A stretch of 64,000 bases of DNA from JAZOTK01 sp045534775 (GTDB taxonomy: Bacteria; Bacillota; Clostridia; RUG12999), in contig JAZSKI010000049.1 in the NCBI GenBank assembly GCA_045534775.1, positions 1 through 64,000 on the forward strand. The letters run 5' to 3'. The first letter of the stretch is position 1. The number at the start of each line of letters is the position of its first letter. Both the position numbers and the translations under genes were made by a program. Shown here piece after piece: positions 49,618 to 59,480 of this stretch. The notes under the pieces are model-generated. The model worked only from the letters and a program-made list of their open reading frames with translations. It did no database searches and had not been told where the DNA came from.

Positions 49618-51881
49618 TTTTCATTTTCCATCATTTCATTAAATTGTTGTTTTGTCATTATAAGGGTACGGGGTTTGTTACTGCCGTCATAGGTTGATAT
49701 TACCTTATGCTTATCCAGAATATCAATAAGTCTGCCTGCTCTTGCATAGCCCACCTTAAGCCTTCTTTGAAGCATAGACGCAGAAACCTGACCCAGTTCA
49801 AAAGCTATTTCCGCCGCTTCCTCAAAAAGCTCATCCTGTTCGGGACTGCTGTCAGGGGTTGCCGCAGCCGCAGCATTACCTTCAATAGTTTTGAGTATGT
49901 CGTGGTTATAGTCGGCAGAAGCCTGTTCCTTTACAAAATTAACTATGTTTTCCACATCCGTGTCCGATACAAAGGCACCCTGCACACGGTTTAATTTAGA
50001 CGTTCCCGCCAGCATCATAAGCATATCGCCTTTACCCATAAGCTTTTCTGCACCGCCCGTATCCAAAATGGTACGCGAATCCACCGCACTCGATACGGCA
50101 AATGAAATTCTTGACGGGATATTTGCTTTGATTACGCCCGTAATAACGTCTACGGAAGGTCTTTGAGTTGCAAGCACCAGATGCATGCCTGCCGCCCTTG
50201 CCTTTTGAGCCAGTCGGCAAATATAATCCTGAGCCTCGCCCGGCGCTACCATCATAAGGTCTGCAAGCTCGTCTATAATTATAACAATCTGCGGTACAAT
50301 GGTAGCATTTTCATCTTCCTCAAGAAGCTTTTTATTATAGCCTTCCAGATCACGAACAGCTTTTTCCGCAAATTTCTGATAGCGTTCCTCCATTTCTTTA
50401 ACTGCCCAGCAAAGCGCGCCTGCCGCCTTCCTCGGGTCTGTTACGATAGGTATGAGCAAATGAGGAATTCCGTTGTACATTCCAAGCTCAACCACCTTGG
50501 GGTCTACCATTACCAGCTTAACCTCTTCGGGTTTTGCTTTGTATAAAATACTTGTGATTATGGTGTTTATGCATACACTTTTACCCGACCCCGTTGCTCC
50601 CGCAATAAGGAGATGGGGTGTTTTGGCAATATCCATAACGGCAACATTGCCGTTTATGTCTCTGCCGACAGCAACTGCCAGCTTTGATTTATGATTTCTG
50701 AATTCGGGGGTTTCGATTATACTTCTCATATATACCGCCGATACCGTATCGTTTGAAACCTCTACTCCCACGTAGCCCGGCAGAACTTCAATTCTCACAT
50801 TACTTGCCGGAAGTCTGAGAGCAATGTCCTGGTCAAGTGCCGTTATTCGGTTTACTTTTATTCCTGCCGCAGGGACTACCTCATACCTGGTTACGCTGGA
50901 GCCTCTTGTGATGTTTGTTATCTTTGTTTCTATGCCGTAGCTGCTGAATATCTCCATCAACTTCGCCGCATTTTCCTTTAAAGTATCTAAGCTACCGCCC
51001 GTATGTACCTTGGGTCCTTCATAGAGAAGGTCAACTGACGGGAATATATATTCTTTCACAGGTTCGGGTTCCTTGACCTCTCCGTTTTCGTCTATAATCA
51101 AATCCTCAGCAATTTGAGCAGGCTCGGTCGGAGTTTCCTTTTCAGCAGGTTCCGGGGCAGGCTCAGGTGTAGCCGCTTCCTCTTTATCGCTCATAGTATC
51201 ATTGATAACCAGGTTGTCTGCCCAATTATATTCTTCCAGGTCGAAGTTATCCTCCTCTTTCTCCTGTTTTTTGGTTTTTTTATGTTCCTTCACCGATTCT
51301 TCTTTTATCTTTTCTTCCTTCTCCGCCTTGCGTTCCTCAAGGTACTCTCTGAAACCCGTAAGCATTTTCCTGAACAAACTAATGAGCGATATTTCAAAGA
51401 GAATTACCGTCATTATAAGCAAAATTGCAAATACGGTTATAAATCCGCCTACCGTTCCCATAAGCCATATAGCAGGCTCTGCCAAAAGTCCGCCTATAAC
51501 ACCGCCGCCGTGACCTTCCGTCCCGAGACGGAACAGCTCTGCAACTCCTCCGTCTGCGGCGGAGTTTGAAATCCTGTGTATAAGCTGAAACAGCATTGAT
51601 AATGCAGGAGGTATACATAAGATTACCACTATTTTTGCTGTATTTTTTCCTAAAATTGCCATTATTGCCGCCGCAATAAAGGCTATAGGCAAAATATACG
51701 CAATATCTCCAAGCAATCCACAAGCCGCCGCTGAGAGCCATTCTCCTGCTTTGCCGCCGCCTTCCATCCAGAGGCTGACTATGAAAAATATGCCCAAAGC
51801 AACCGCTATGATTGCTATTACTTCCTTCTTTAAAAATCCCTGTTTTTCATTCTTCTTGCGAACAACCTTCTTTTTAGCCAT
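49614..51881 (-). CDS. ftsK: DNA translocase FtsK/SpoIIIE
   Basis: A 755-aa hexameric DNA pump. About four membrane helices (residues 18-175) lead to an acidic, Pro/Glu-rich linker (180-275). The motor has [12 protein letters not shown] (near 432) for ATP and [14 protein letters not shown] (near 539). The C-terminal gamma winged helix (about 690-750, [14 protein letters not shown]) reads chromosome polarity. It moves DNA across division or spore septa. Located at the head of the ftsK-ygiQ-folD-fbp set. Confidence 0.95.
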   Translation of the reverse strand: MAKKKVVRKKNEKQGFLKKEVIAIIAVALGIFFIVSLWMEGGGKAGEWLSAAACGLLGDIAYILPIAFIAAAIMAILGKNTAKIVVILCIPPALSMLFQLIHRISNSAADGGVAELFRLGTEGHGGGVIGGLLAEPAIWLMGTVGGFITVFAILLIMTVILFEISLISLFRKMLTGFREYLEERKAEKEEKIKEESVKEHKKTKKQEKEEDNFDLEEYNWADNLVINDTMSDKEEAATPEPAPEPAEKETPTEPAQIAEDLIIDENGEVKEPEPVKEYIFPSVDLLYEGPKVHTGGSLDTLKENAAKLMEIFSSYGIETKITNITRGSSVTRYEVVPAAGIKVNRITALDQDIALRLPASNVRIEVLPGYVGVEVSNDTVSAVYMRSIIETPEFRNHKSKLAVAVGRDINGNVAVMDIAKTPHLLIAGATGSGKSVCINTIITSILYKAKPEEVKLVMVDPKVVELGMYNGIPHLLIPIVTDPRKAAGALCWAVKEMEERYQKFAEKAVRDLEGYNKKLLEEDENATIVPQIVIIIDELADLMMVAPGEAQDYICRLAQKARAAGMHLVLATQRPSVDVITGVIKANIPSRISFAVSSAVDSRTILDTGGAEKLMGKGDMLMMLAGTSKLNRVQGAFVSDTDVENIVNFVKEQASADYNHDILKTIEGNAAAAATPDSSPEQDELFEEAAEIAFELGQVSASMLQRRLKVGYARAGRLIDILDKHKVISTYDGSNKPRTLIMTKQQFNEMMENEK

Positions 51882-51919
51882 TCACCTATCCTCGCCTTTC
51901 TGTTACACATAAAACGTAT

Positions 51920-52717
51920 TTACCGCACACCAAGCAGCTTTGCGGCGTTTTCATATAATATTTTGTTTCTGTCCTCATCAGATAAATTAAGTCTGTATAT
52001 ATCCTCAAGCGCCTCACTTGTCCATTGTATGGGGAAATCGCTTCCGAAAAGGATTTTGTTTACATCGTGCATATATATCATTTTATAAACTTTTTCGCTT
52101 TTTACAAAAGGCATAGTGCTTGAGGTATCAAAATACACGTCCTTGCCGTAAAGGCATTTTATGGCCTCTTCCCAGTCAAAAACCCCACCCATATGAGCGG
52201 CAATCACCGTCAGCTTCGGGAAGCTTTCAAGAACATTTGCAAGTCTTGCAGGTTTTGAATTATCGGTGTTTTTATCACCCATGTGCATAAGAATGGGAAG
52301 TCCTATATCCATTGCGCATTGATAAATTCTATCCATTGCCGGTTCGTCTATCTTAAAATTCTGAAAATCAGGGTGTAGCTTCAGACCCTTAAGTCCCATC
52401 GCCTTAACCCTTTTCAGCTCGTTTTCAATGTTTTCAAAATCCTTATGTATAGTGCCAAACCCGATATAAAGCTTTTCAGCCTTAGCATATTCGCCTATAA
52501 AATCATTAACCTTCTCCACCTGAGTCGCCTTTGTTGCCGAAGAGTGGATGACAAATCCGCGCATATCCAGCCCGGTGCTCCGACTTATCAGGGTTTCTGC
52601 TATTCCGCCGCCGTGCATATCCAGCCCATAATAGCTACCTACAAATTCTGTTGCCTTTGCCGCTATTTTCTCAGGGAAAACGTGACAATGGAAATCTATT
52701 ATCTTTTGTTTGCTCAT
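51920..52717 (-). CDS. Amidohydrolase-2-family metal-dependent hydrolase
   Basis: A 265-aa TIM-barrel hydrolase. IIDFHCHVFP (near residue 6) gives the HxH, GLKLHPDFQNF (near 131), ILMHMGD (near 158), VIAAHMGG (near 187) and LFGSDFPIQW (near 232, metal Asp) are the amidohydrolase-2 pattern. The substrate is unknown. AAGAAGGA precedes ATG 52717; the longer frame to 52744 includes it. Between ileS and ftsK, with a hairpin just upstream. Confidence 0.88.
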   Translation of the reverse strand: MSKQKIIDFHCHVFPEKIAAKATEFVGSYYGLDMHGGGIAETLISRSTGLDMRGFVIHSSATKATQVEKVNDFIGEYAKAEKLYIGFGTIHKDFENIENELKRVKAMGLKGLKLHPDFQNFKIDEPAMDRIYQCAMDIGLPILMHMGDKNTDNSKPARLANVLESFPKLTVIAAHMGGVFDWEEAIKCLYGKDVYFDTSSTMPFVKSEKVYKMIYMHDVNKILFGSDFPIQWTSEALEDIYRLNLSDEDRNKILYENAAKLLGVR

Positions 52718-52748
52718 CTGAATCCTTCTTCCCATACAAGCCATAATA

Positions 52749-52776
52749 GAGGCACGGGAGCATTGCTCCCCGCCTC
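52749..52776 (-). terminator. Hairpin after ileS
   Basis: GAGGC...GGGAGC (52749-52761) pairs with GCTCCC...GCCTC (52764-52776) with a tight loop. No T run follows, so termination is uncertain. Confidence 0.4.
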
Positions 52777-52793
52777 CATAATTATAGTTTCAC

Positions 52794-55556
52794 TCAGCCT
52801 ATTACCTCAGCACAGCGTTTGCAGAGTGTAGGATGCTTTTCGTCTGTTCCGACTGTTTCGCTGAACATCCAGCATCTTTCACATTTTTCGCCTGCCGCCG
52901 CCGTAACCTTAATTTTTACGTTTTCTCCTGCAAAGGCATCCTCGCAGTCGCCTTCGGCAACTCTTGCCGCAGATACTATGAGGAGAGTCTTTAAATCTTC
53001 CTCTATGCTCTTTATAAATTCATATTTTTTGCCTGTAGCATAGATTGTAACATCTGCACCCAGAGAATGACCGATCACTTTACTGTTTCTCGCTTCTTCA
53101 AGTGCCTTTTGAGCATCGGCTCTTATTGCTTTAATGTCTGCATATTTTTCGTCCAGCTTTGTATCCTCGTATTTTTCATCTGCCGCAGGCATATCGTTAA
53201 AGTATACGCTGTCCTTGTTATCCTCAGCCTTATGAGGCATAAACTGCCAGATTTCCTCTGCTGTAAAGGTGATTATAGGTGCCATAAGCTTAACAATGGC
53301 ATCAAGGATAAGATACATAGCCGACTGCGCGCTTCTGCGCTCACAGCTGTCTGCTTTTTCCGTATAAAGCCTGTCTTTGATAACATCAAGGTAGAAGTTA
53401 CTCATATCAACAACACAGAAATTCAGAATTGCGTGATATAATACGTGGAATTCAAACTCGTCATAAGCCGCTTTTGTTTTTGCTATAAGCTGGTTTAATT
53501 TCATCATAGCCCATTTATCCAGCTCGTTCATATTCTCATAGCTTACCATATCCGTGTCGGGATTAAAGCCGTTTAAGTTACCTATCATATATCTGGCGGT
53601 GTTACGGATTTTTCTGTAGCCTTCGGAAAGCTGTTTTAAAATATCATTGGAAATCTTAACGTCAGATTTATAATCCGAAGAAGCTATCCACATACGGAGA
53701 ATATCTGCACCGTTTGTTTCGATTACCTCGTGGGGGTCAATGCCGTTACCTTTGGATTTGGACATTTTATTACCTTCAAGGTCAATTACCATGCCGTGGG
53801 TTAAAACAGTCTTATAGGGAGCCTTGCCTTTTGTGGCAATGCTCGTGAGAAGTGACGACTGGAACCAGCCTCTGTACTGGTCGTTACCTTCAAGATAGAG
53901 GTCTGCCTGATCGCCGAAGCCTCTTTCTTCAATAACAGCACCGTGAGATGAGCCTGAATCAAACCATACGTCCATTATATCTGTTTCTTTTGTAAATTCA
54001 CCGCAACCGCACTCACATTTTGTACCTGCAGGCAGCATTTCGCTTGCATCTGCCGAGAACCAGATGTCAGGTCCTTTTTCTCTGAACAGGTCTGCGATAA
54101 TTTTTATTGTTTCGTCATTTATAAGCTCTTTCCCGCAATCCTTACAATAGAAAATAGGAATAGGCACGCCCCATACACGCTGACGTGAGATACACCAGTC
54201 GCTACGCTCGCTTACCATATTACTTATACGAAGCTCGCCCCACGAAGGAATCCATTGTACCTTCTCAATAGCCGCAAGAGCTTCCTTTTTAATGCTTTCA
54301 ACCGATGCAAACCACTGTTCCGTAGCACGGTAAATAATAGGCTCTTTACATCTCCAGCAATGGGGATAAGAGTGAGTTATAACCTTCATTGACAGCAAAT
54401 GTCCTGTAGCTTCCAAATCCTCTAAAATAGCTTTGTTGGATTTTGCATAGAACATACCCGCAAATTTTCCTGCTTCTTCTGTCAGATAACCCTTTGCATC
54501 AACAGGTACCACGTTACCGATTTCAGGATATTTCTGACATACAATATAGTCCTCCATACCGTGACCGGGAGCTGTATGTACGCAACCGCTACCGGCTTCT
54601 AAGGTTACGTGGTCACCCAGAATTACCAGAGAATTTCTGTCTAAGAAGGGATGGCGGCAGGTAATGTATTCAAGGTCGCTGCCTTTAAAGGTTTTGATTA
54701 TGCTGTAGTCTTCAATTCCTGCATCGGCACACACTGTTTCTACCAATTCAGACGCAAAGACATACGCCTCGTCACCAACCTTAACCAGACTGTATTCAAA
54801 ATCGCCGTTTAAGCAAATTGCAAGGTTCGCAGGAAGCGTCCACGTTGTAGTGGTCCAGATTACGAAGTAAACCTTTTCCTTTACGTCCCCGAACATACCC
54901 TTGCCGTCTTCAACCTCAAATTTTACGTAGATTGTTGCTGTTTCGTCATCCTGATATTCAATCTCAGCTTCTGCCAAAGCTGTTTCACAGTCACTGCACC
55001 AGTAAACAGGTTTAAGACCTTTATAAATAAGACCCTTGCTTGCCATTTTACCGAACATCTCTATCTGTTTGGCAACATAGTTATTATCAAGTGTAATATA
55101 TGGGTTTTCCCAGTCACCCATCACGCCCAGTCTCTTAAACTGCGACCTTTGAGTATCAACATATTTAAGGGCAAATTCCCTGCAGGTTTCACGGAACTTT
55201 ACAATTCCTGCCTGTTGAGGATTTATACCGAGCTTTTTAATAGCCTGCTTTTCAATGGGTAGCCCGTGAGTATCCCAACCGGGAATATAAGAAGCCTTAA
55301 AGCCGCTCATGTTTTTATATTTAACTATTATATCCTTCAGGATTTTGTTCATAGTATGTCCAAGATGAATATTACCGTTAGCATAGGGAGGTCCGTCGTG
55401 AAGCACATAAGGTGTTTTTCCTTCATTCTTCTCCATAAGCTTGTTATAAAAATCAACGTCATCCCACTTCTCCATTATTGTGGGTTCCTTCTGAGGGAGA
55501 TTTGCCCTCATAGAAAAATCTGTTTGCGGCAGATTAAGCGTCTTGCCGTAATCCAT
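52794..55556 (-). CDS. ileS: Isoleucyl-tRNA synthetase
   Basis: A 920-aa class I synthetase charging tRNA-Ile. DGPPYANGNIHLGHTMNK (near residue 55) is the HIGH motif, GNKMSKSKGNGIDP (near 595) the KMSKS loop, and the editing domain and the C-terminal zinc site (CERCW...CKRC) are present. I chose ATG 55556, nine bases after AAAGGA; two upstream ATGs are too close to it. It overlaps divIVA by 23 bp. I saw no T-box leader. Confidence 0.96.
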   Translation of the reverse strand: MDYGKTLNLPQTDFSMRANLPQKEPTIMEKWDDVDFYNKLMEKNEGKTPYVLHDGPPYANGNIHLGHTMNKILKDIIVKYKNMSGFKASYIPGWDTHGLPIEKQAIKKLGINPQQAGIVKFRETCREFALKYVDTQRSQFKRLGVMGDWENPYITLDNNYVAKQIEMFGKMASKGLIYKGLKPVYWCSDCETALAEAEIEYQDDETATIYVKFEVEDGKGMFGDVKEKVYFVIWTTTTWTLPANLAICLNGDFEYSLVKVGDEAYVFASELVETVCADAGIEDYSIIKTFKGSDLEYITCRHPFLDRNSLVILGDHVTLEAGSGCVHTAPGHGMEDYIVCQKYPEIGNVVPVDAKGYLTEEAGKFAGMFYAKSNKAILEDLEATGHLLSMKVITHSYPHCWRCKEPIIYRATEQWFASVESIKKEALAAIEKVQWIPSWGELRISNMVSERSDWCISRQRVWGVPIPIFYCKDCGKELINDETIKIIADLFREKGPDIWFSADASEMLPAGTKCECGCGEFTKETDIMDVWFDSGSSHGAVIEERGFGDQADLYLEGNDQYRGWFQSSLLTSIATKGKAPYKTVLTHGMVIDLEGNKMSKSKGNGIDPHEVIETNGADILRMWIASSDYKSDVKISNDILKQLSEGYRKIRNTARYMIGNLNGFNPDTDMVSYENMNELDKWAMMKLNQLIAKTKAAYDEFEFHVLYHAILNFCVVDMSNFYLDVIKDRLYTEKADSCERRSAQSAMYLILDAIVKLMAPIITFTAEEIWQFMPHKAEDNKDSVYFNDMPAADEKYEDTKLDEKYADIKAIRADAQKALEEARNSKVIGHSLGADVTIYATGKKYEFIKSIEEDLKTLLIVSAARVAEGDCEDAFAGENVKIKVTAAAGEKCERCWMFSETVGTDEKHPTLCKRCAEVIG

Positions 55557-56022
55557 TATCATCATTCCTTTCTGTGTCTTCAGGTATATTATTTACCATA
55601 TCATAAATTCCTCTTATGGTTGCAAGCATCTGCAGCTTATAATTGGAAATTTGCGTCTTAACCGCTTTCAGCTCAGTTTTGGCCACGCTTACCGCTTTTT
55701 GTGCTTCAAAAACCGTTTGCTGTGCTTTGTTTTCTGCATCCTCCATTATAATTTTTGCTCTGTCGTGAGCGGAGGATTTAAGCTCGTCACTTGTGGTCTG
55801 TGCCACAATCAATGTATTTTGCAGTACATCTTCCATAGATTTATATTTCGTAACCGCCGCGGACAGCATATTTACCTTGTCTTTAAGCGCCACGTTTTCC
55901 ATATAAATTGTTTTATAGTCCTGAAACAGCATCGCCATAAACTGGTCAATTTCTTCGCAGTCATAACCGCCTAATGCCTTCTTTTTAAATTCCTTTGTTT
56001 CCAAATCTATCGGAGTCAGCAT
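55534..56022 (-). CDS. divIVA: DivIVA-domain division protein
   Basis: A 162-aa coiled-coil protein. LTPIDLETKEFKKKALGGYD at the N-terminus is the DivIVA lipid-binding pattern; a long coiled coil runs from about 30 to 140. DivIVA senses negative membrane curvature at septa and poles. AGGTGGA precedes ATG 56022. It ends the ylm division cluster, upstream of ileS as in many Firmicutes. Confidence 0.93.
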   Translation of the reverse strand: MLTPIDLETKEFKKKALGGYDCEEIDQFMAMLFQDYKTIYMENVALKDKVNMLSAAVTKYKSMEDVLQNTLIVAQTTSDELKSSAHDRAKIIMEDAENKAQQTVFEAQKAVSVAKTELKAVKTQISNYKLQMLATIRGIYDMVNNIPEDTERNDDNGLRQDA

Positions 56023-56038
56023 CAAGGTCCACCTCACT

Positions 56039-56764
56039 TTAAATATATTTACGTAATTTTATTATGCTTCTGCCTTTTTTGGATATATGAGAAATTCCGT
56101 CATACACGAATTTCCCATACCCTCTGACAGATAAAATATCATTTTCCTTCAGCATATAAGCTGTATTGGTGTTTTCGGCAAAATTCACTTTAATGCTCCC
56201 CGATGCAACGACTGCCGATGCCGCTGTCCTGCTTTTACCTGTTATAATCGCCGCAATGCTGTCAAGTCTCGGGGCCTGCACCGACCCCGAAATTTCTTCA
56301 TATTTTTTTGAAGGGATTTTCTCATTTAAGTCTCCCCGTTCGGTTTTTATCATACTGCGACCCACCGAAATAAAATTTTGCACGATATATTCCGAAATAC
56401 TGCTAAGGCAGAAAATATACGCCTTGTTTCCTTCTATAAGAATATCACCCAACACCTCGCGTTTCAGTCCCAGTCCAAGTAAACTGCCCAGATAGTCGCG
56501 ATGGGTATATTCCCTGCCGTCGGTAGTGACTGCCTTTACCATATCAATATCCCAATAAATTTCATCCTCGCTTCCATCGGGGTAAAACGCCGCTATTTTG
56601 CGTTCCGCCTCGTCAAAGCCACCCCACAGCTTCTTACTTTTGAATTTTAAAACCAACTGTTGCTGCTGCGGTGTCAAAAATTTTGAAAACACACAGTATG
56701 AATATTTGTCACGCTTTAACGCCAGGTCTTCAAGTCTTGCCTCTGTGATTTTCATTTCGTCCAT
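56039..56764 (-). CDS. ylmH: YlmH RNA-binding S4-domain protein
   Basis: A 241-aa protein with a C-terminal S4 domain (about 175-238, TAYMLKENDILSVRGYGKF) and the YlmH N-terminal part (YCVFSKFLTPQQQQ, HRDYLGSLLGLGLKREVLGD split). In Gram-positives YlmH binds ribosomes and aids rescue or translation. Within the sepF-yggT-ylmH-divIVA order that is conserved. GAGGA sits before the start. Confidence 0.94.
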   Translation of the reverse strand: MDEMKITEARLEDLALKRDKYSYCVFSKFLTPQQQQLVLKFKSKKLWGGFDEAERKIAAFYPDGSEDEIYWDIDMVKAVTTDGREYTHRDYLGSLLGLGLKREVLGDILIEGNKAYIFCLSSISEYIVQNFISVGRSMIKTERGDLNEKIPSKKYEEISGSVQAPRLDSIAAIITGKSRTAASAVVASGSIKVNFAENTNTAYMLKENDILSVRGYGKFVYDGISHISKKGRSIIKLRKYI

Positions 56765-56774
56765 ATTTTTATCC

Positions 56775-57074
56775 TCAAAGAAAAACAGAACGCATAACTA
56801 CCAGAAGTGCCCCTTGTATAAATTGCAGTAAAAGCAACACTATGACAGGCGAAAAGTCTACGGGAAGCTGACCCATCTGCGTTTTGTTCAACAGATTTCT
56901 CACAGGTGCCATTATAGGCTCTGTAAGGGATTCAATCATATACAACAGCTTGCTGAAAACGCTGTTGTCATACAAAAACGGTAGCCAGCTTGAAAATACC
57001 CTTACAAGTATAAGAACATATACTATGTTAAATAACGAGTTTATGGCAAGCATTATTGCCGGACCTATTCCCAT
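56775..57074 (-). CDS. yggT: YggT-family membrane protein (YlmG)
   Basis: A 99-aa protein with two membrane-facing segments (about 8-28 and 76-97) and the YGGT pattern RVFSSWLPF (near residue 25) and LTEPIMAPVRNLLN (near 51). It is thought to help division or osmotic handling. It lies between sepF and ylmH. Confidence 0.93.
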   Translation of the reverse strand: MGIGPAIMLAINSLFNIVYVLILVRVFSSWLPFLYDNSVFSKLLYMIESLTEPIMAPVRNLLNKTQMGQLPVDFSPVIVLLLLQFIQGALLVVMRSVFL

Positions 57075-57092
57075 TTTTAAATCCTTCCTTCT

Positions 57093-57533
57093 TTAATTGT
57101 TCCACAAAAAGCCTTTATTTTTAAGCTCATCCTTAAAGTCGCCCATAATGGTTACATTATAGGGAGCTATAAGATATATGTTTGTAGCAACCTTTTGAAC
57201 GCTACCGCCCAAAGCATAAATTGCACCGTTAAGGAAATCAAATATTTTTCTTGCGGCATCCTTTTCCATAAGCTCAAGATTAATTACAACCGGTTTTCTT
57301 TCTTTAAGATGATCTGCAATTTCTTTAGCCTCATCAAAGGTTTCAGGTTGGATAACAACAACCTTGAACTGAGTAGTTGCATTAATGTTTACAACCTTGC
57401 TTCTTTTATTAAAAGCTTCAAAATGCGTTGTGGTTGTTTCCTGAGGCGCATTAAGCTCCTCGTACTCCTCGTAATCGTCCTCCTCGGTTGTGTTAAAGCC
57501 TATTGCGTTTAAAATTTTTGATGATAACTTCAT
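57093..57533 (-). CDS. sepF: Cell division protein SepF
   Basis: A 146-aa FtsZ-bundling membrane anchor. The amphipathic N-terminus (MKLSSKILNAIGF), an acidic linker and the SepF core (VVIQPETFDEAKEIADHLKE, PVVINLELM, IFDFLNGAIYALGG, NIYLIAP) are present. AAAGG precedes the ATG at 57533; a longer frame begins at 57551. Confidence 0.95.
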   Translation of the reverse strand: MKLSSKILNAIGFNTTEEDDYEEYEELNAPQETTTTHFEAFNKRSKVVNINATTQFKVVVIQPETFDEAKEIADHLKERKPVVINLELMEKDAARKIFDFLNGAIYALGGSVQKVATNIYLIAPYNVTIMGDFKDELKNKGFLWNN

Positions 57534-57563
57534 GGTTTTCCATCCTTTCAATTTTAATATTTA

Positions 57564-58250
57564 TTATCTTGAACCAAAGATTGCACGACCTACTCTTACC
57601 ATAGTCGCACCCTCTTCTATGGCTACTTCAAAATCGTTGCTCATACCCATAGATAAAATATCCATACTTATATTATTATATTTTTTTTGCTTTTTGTCAA
57701 TATATATTTTGTATAAATCTTTAAAAATTTTACGGCTGTTTTCCATGTTTCCGCTGTCAAGTGGCGGAATTGTCATAAGTCCTTTAACTTTTATGTTGCT
57801 CAGCCCTTCGATATATTCCAGCAGACCGTCCAGCTTTTCGGGCGCTATTCCCGATTTGCTTTCTTCGCCCGATACATTGACCTGTATCAGTACATTTATA
57901 TCACGCCGAGCCTTTCCTCCCTGCTTTGAGATTTCCTCTGCAAGCTTTTCGTTATCCACCGAATGAATCAAGGCTATCTTATCAGCTATATATTTGACCT
58001 TATTGGATTGCAAATGTCCGATAAGATGAATTTCGGCATCCTCCGATATATCCTCATACTTTTCAACCAACTCCTGAACACGGTTTTCACCGATAACACG
58101 AAGCCCGCATTCTATGGCTTCATTAATAAGCTCCGGCGGTTTGGTTTTGCTTGCTCCTACCAGCACAACTTCCTCAGGATTTCTGCCGCTTCTTTTGCAA
58201 GCCTCTGCTATCCGCCCTTCTACTTCTTTTAAGTTTTCAGATATACTCAT
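57564..58250 (-). CDS. PLP homeostasis protein, YggS/YlmE family
   Basis: A 228-aa PLP-binding protein without known catalysis that buffers vitamin B6. LVGASKTKPPELINEAIECG (PLP Lys near residue 34), LIGHLQSNKVKYI (near 75), LIQVNVSGEESKSG (near 128) and SMGMSNDFEVAIEEGATMVRVG (split, near 199) match. It overlaps the HlyD-like gene by 4 bp and precedes sepF. Confidence 0.94.
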   Translation of the reverse strand: MSISENLKEVEGRIAEACKRSGRNPEEVVLVGASKTKPPELINEAIECGLRVIGENRVQELVEKYEDISEDAEIHLIGHLQSNKVKYIADKIALIHSVDNEKLAEEISKQGGKARRDINVLIQVNVSGEESKSGIAPEKLDGLLEYIEGLSNIKVKGLMTIPPLDSGNMENSRKIFKDLYKIYIDKKQKKYNNISMDILSMGMSNDFEVAIEEGATMVRVGRAIFGSR

Positions 58251-59437
58251 TGGATCACCACCTCCTCGCGAAGCTCCAGCGCACCGTCTTTCGTATTATC
58301 CGCTTTTACTATGGCAAATTCGTCATTTTTAAACAGCACATCTACCTGTTTAACTACTGTTTCCTTGCCACTACGTACCTCTACCGCATCTTTTCCTTCG
58401 TGCTTTTTAAGCGCCGAGGTCGGTATTTTTAATCCTTTATAATCGTCTACATATATTTCAACCGAAACCTTGCGGTTTTTAAGCAAATATTCTATTTCCT
58501 GAGTTCCCTTAAGGAATATTGCCACCTTGCCGTTTTCCGCTTCGGTGCAGCCCGCGTACCTACAGGTTATTTCCTCTGTGTTACCGCCGAAAAATTTAAC
58601 GTTGACGCGACCTATCTCCTCAAATTTTCCCACCCTGTCCTCTTCTGTTATAACGGCAATCAGCCACGTAGAATTATCAACAACCTTGGCTACGGGATAG
58701 GGTAATATATCCTGAGACGGCTCATATACCTTGCGGCTGAGAAGCTCCTCTATTCCCGACACCGTCATTGCAGAGGCTGTATCGGTTTTTAAAATCCCCT
58801 CCAGCCCGTCTACCGAGGCAACAAACACCCCCGAGGTTCCGCTGTACAAGGTTTTTACGTTGCTGCCGAGTTTTTGCTCCAGCTGACTTTTCTCGGCTTC
58901 CAAGGCTTCGATTACTGCCTTTTTACCTCCCGACGTGCCTGTTTTAATATTTTCCTTTCTTGCTATCAGCGCATCCATTTCTTTCCTGATTTTATTGATT
59001 TCTGCCTGATTTCCTTCTGCACTCAACGCGGAGATTTTAGCGGAATACTCTTTTAACTTACTGTCTATTGCCGAAATATCACCTGAAAACAGCGTATCAC
59101 TTCCTGTGCTCGTCTGTACTTCTCTGATTTTTTCGTTTACGGCGTTAATCTCTCCCACTGCCTCTCTGTCGGGCGTTCCTTCGTAAAATTCGCCTACGGC
59201 TTTGCCTTTTTCCACCTTACTGATATTCGGAACACTGTTCTGGAAAAAACCCGTTGAACCTACTGTTATGGCCTGTTCATTGCGAATTACAAGAGCATCT
59301 GTTTTTATAATATCCACATATTCGCCCGCTTTTACCACAGCACTGTTTTTACTTATTTTTACATTATTATAAATGTTCCACATAGATAATATACCAACAA
59401 CTATCAGCACTATCGGAATAAGCTTTTTCACAATCAC
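58247..59437 (-). CDS. HlyD-like adaptor protein in the division cluster
   Basis: A 396-aa protein with one N-terminal membrane helix (residues 5-24), a barrel-like start (YVDIIKTDALVIRNEQAI), a long coiled coil (about 100-190, IREVQTSTGSD to ALEAEKSQLEQKL) and a return barrel domain. This is the layout of HlyD/membrane-fusion adaptors. No ABC or outer pump partner is adjacent; it overlaps yggS. Similar genes are found beside ylm clusters in Clostridia. It may act on the wall or septum rather than in export; that is inference. Confidence 0.82.
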   Translation of the reverse strand: MIVKKLIPIVLIVVGILSMWNIYNNVKISKNSAVVKAGEYVDIIKTDALVIRNEQAITVGSTGFFQNSVPNISKVEKGKAVGEFYEGTPDREAVGEINAVNEKIREVQTSTGSDTLFSGDISAIDSKLKEYSAKISALSAEGNQAEINKIRKEMDALIARKENIKTGTSGGKKAVIEALEAEKSQLEQKLGSNVKTLYSGTSGVFVASVDGLEGILKTDTASAMTVSGIEELLSRKVYEPSQDILPYPVAKVVDNSTWLIAVITEEDRVGKFEEIGRVNVKFFGGNTEEITCRYAGCTEAENGKVAIFLKGTQEIEYLLKNRKVSVEIYVDDYKGLKIPTSALKKHEGKDAVEVRSGKETVVKQVDVLFKNDEFAIVKADNTKDGALELREEVVIQ

Positions 59438-59480
59438 ACATCCTTTTATCCTTTGTTACCGTAATATCCTTCAGGTTCGT

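Noticed and set aside
55557..55570. T-box leader upstream of ileS
   Set aside because: The ileS start overlaps divIVA and no T-box sequence or competing terminator fits in the gap.
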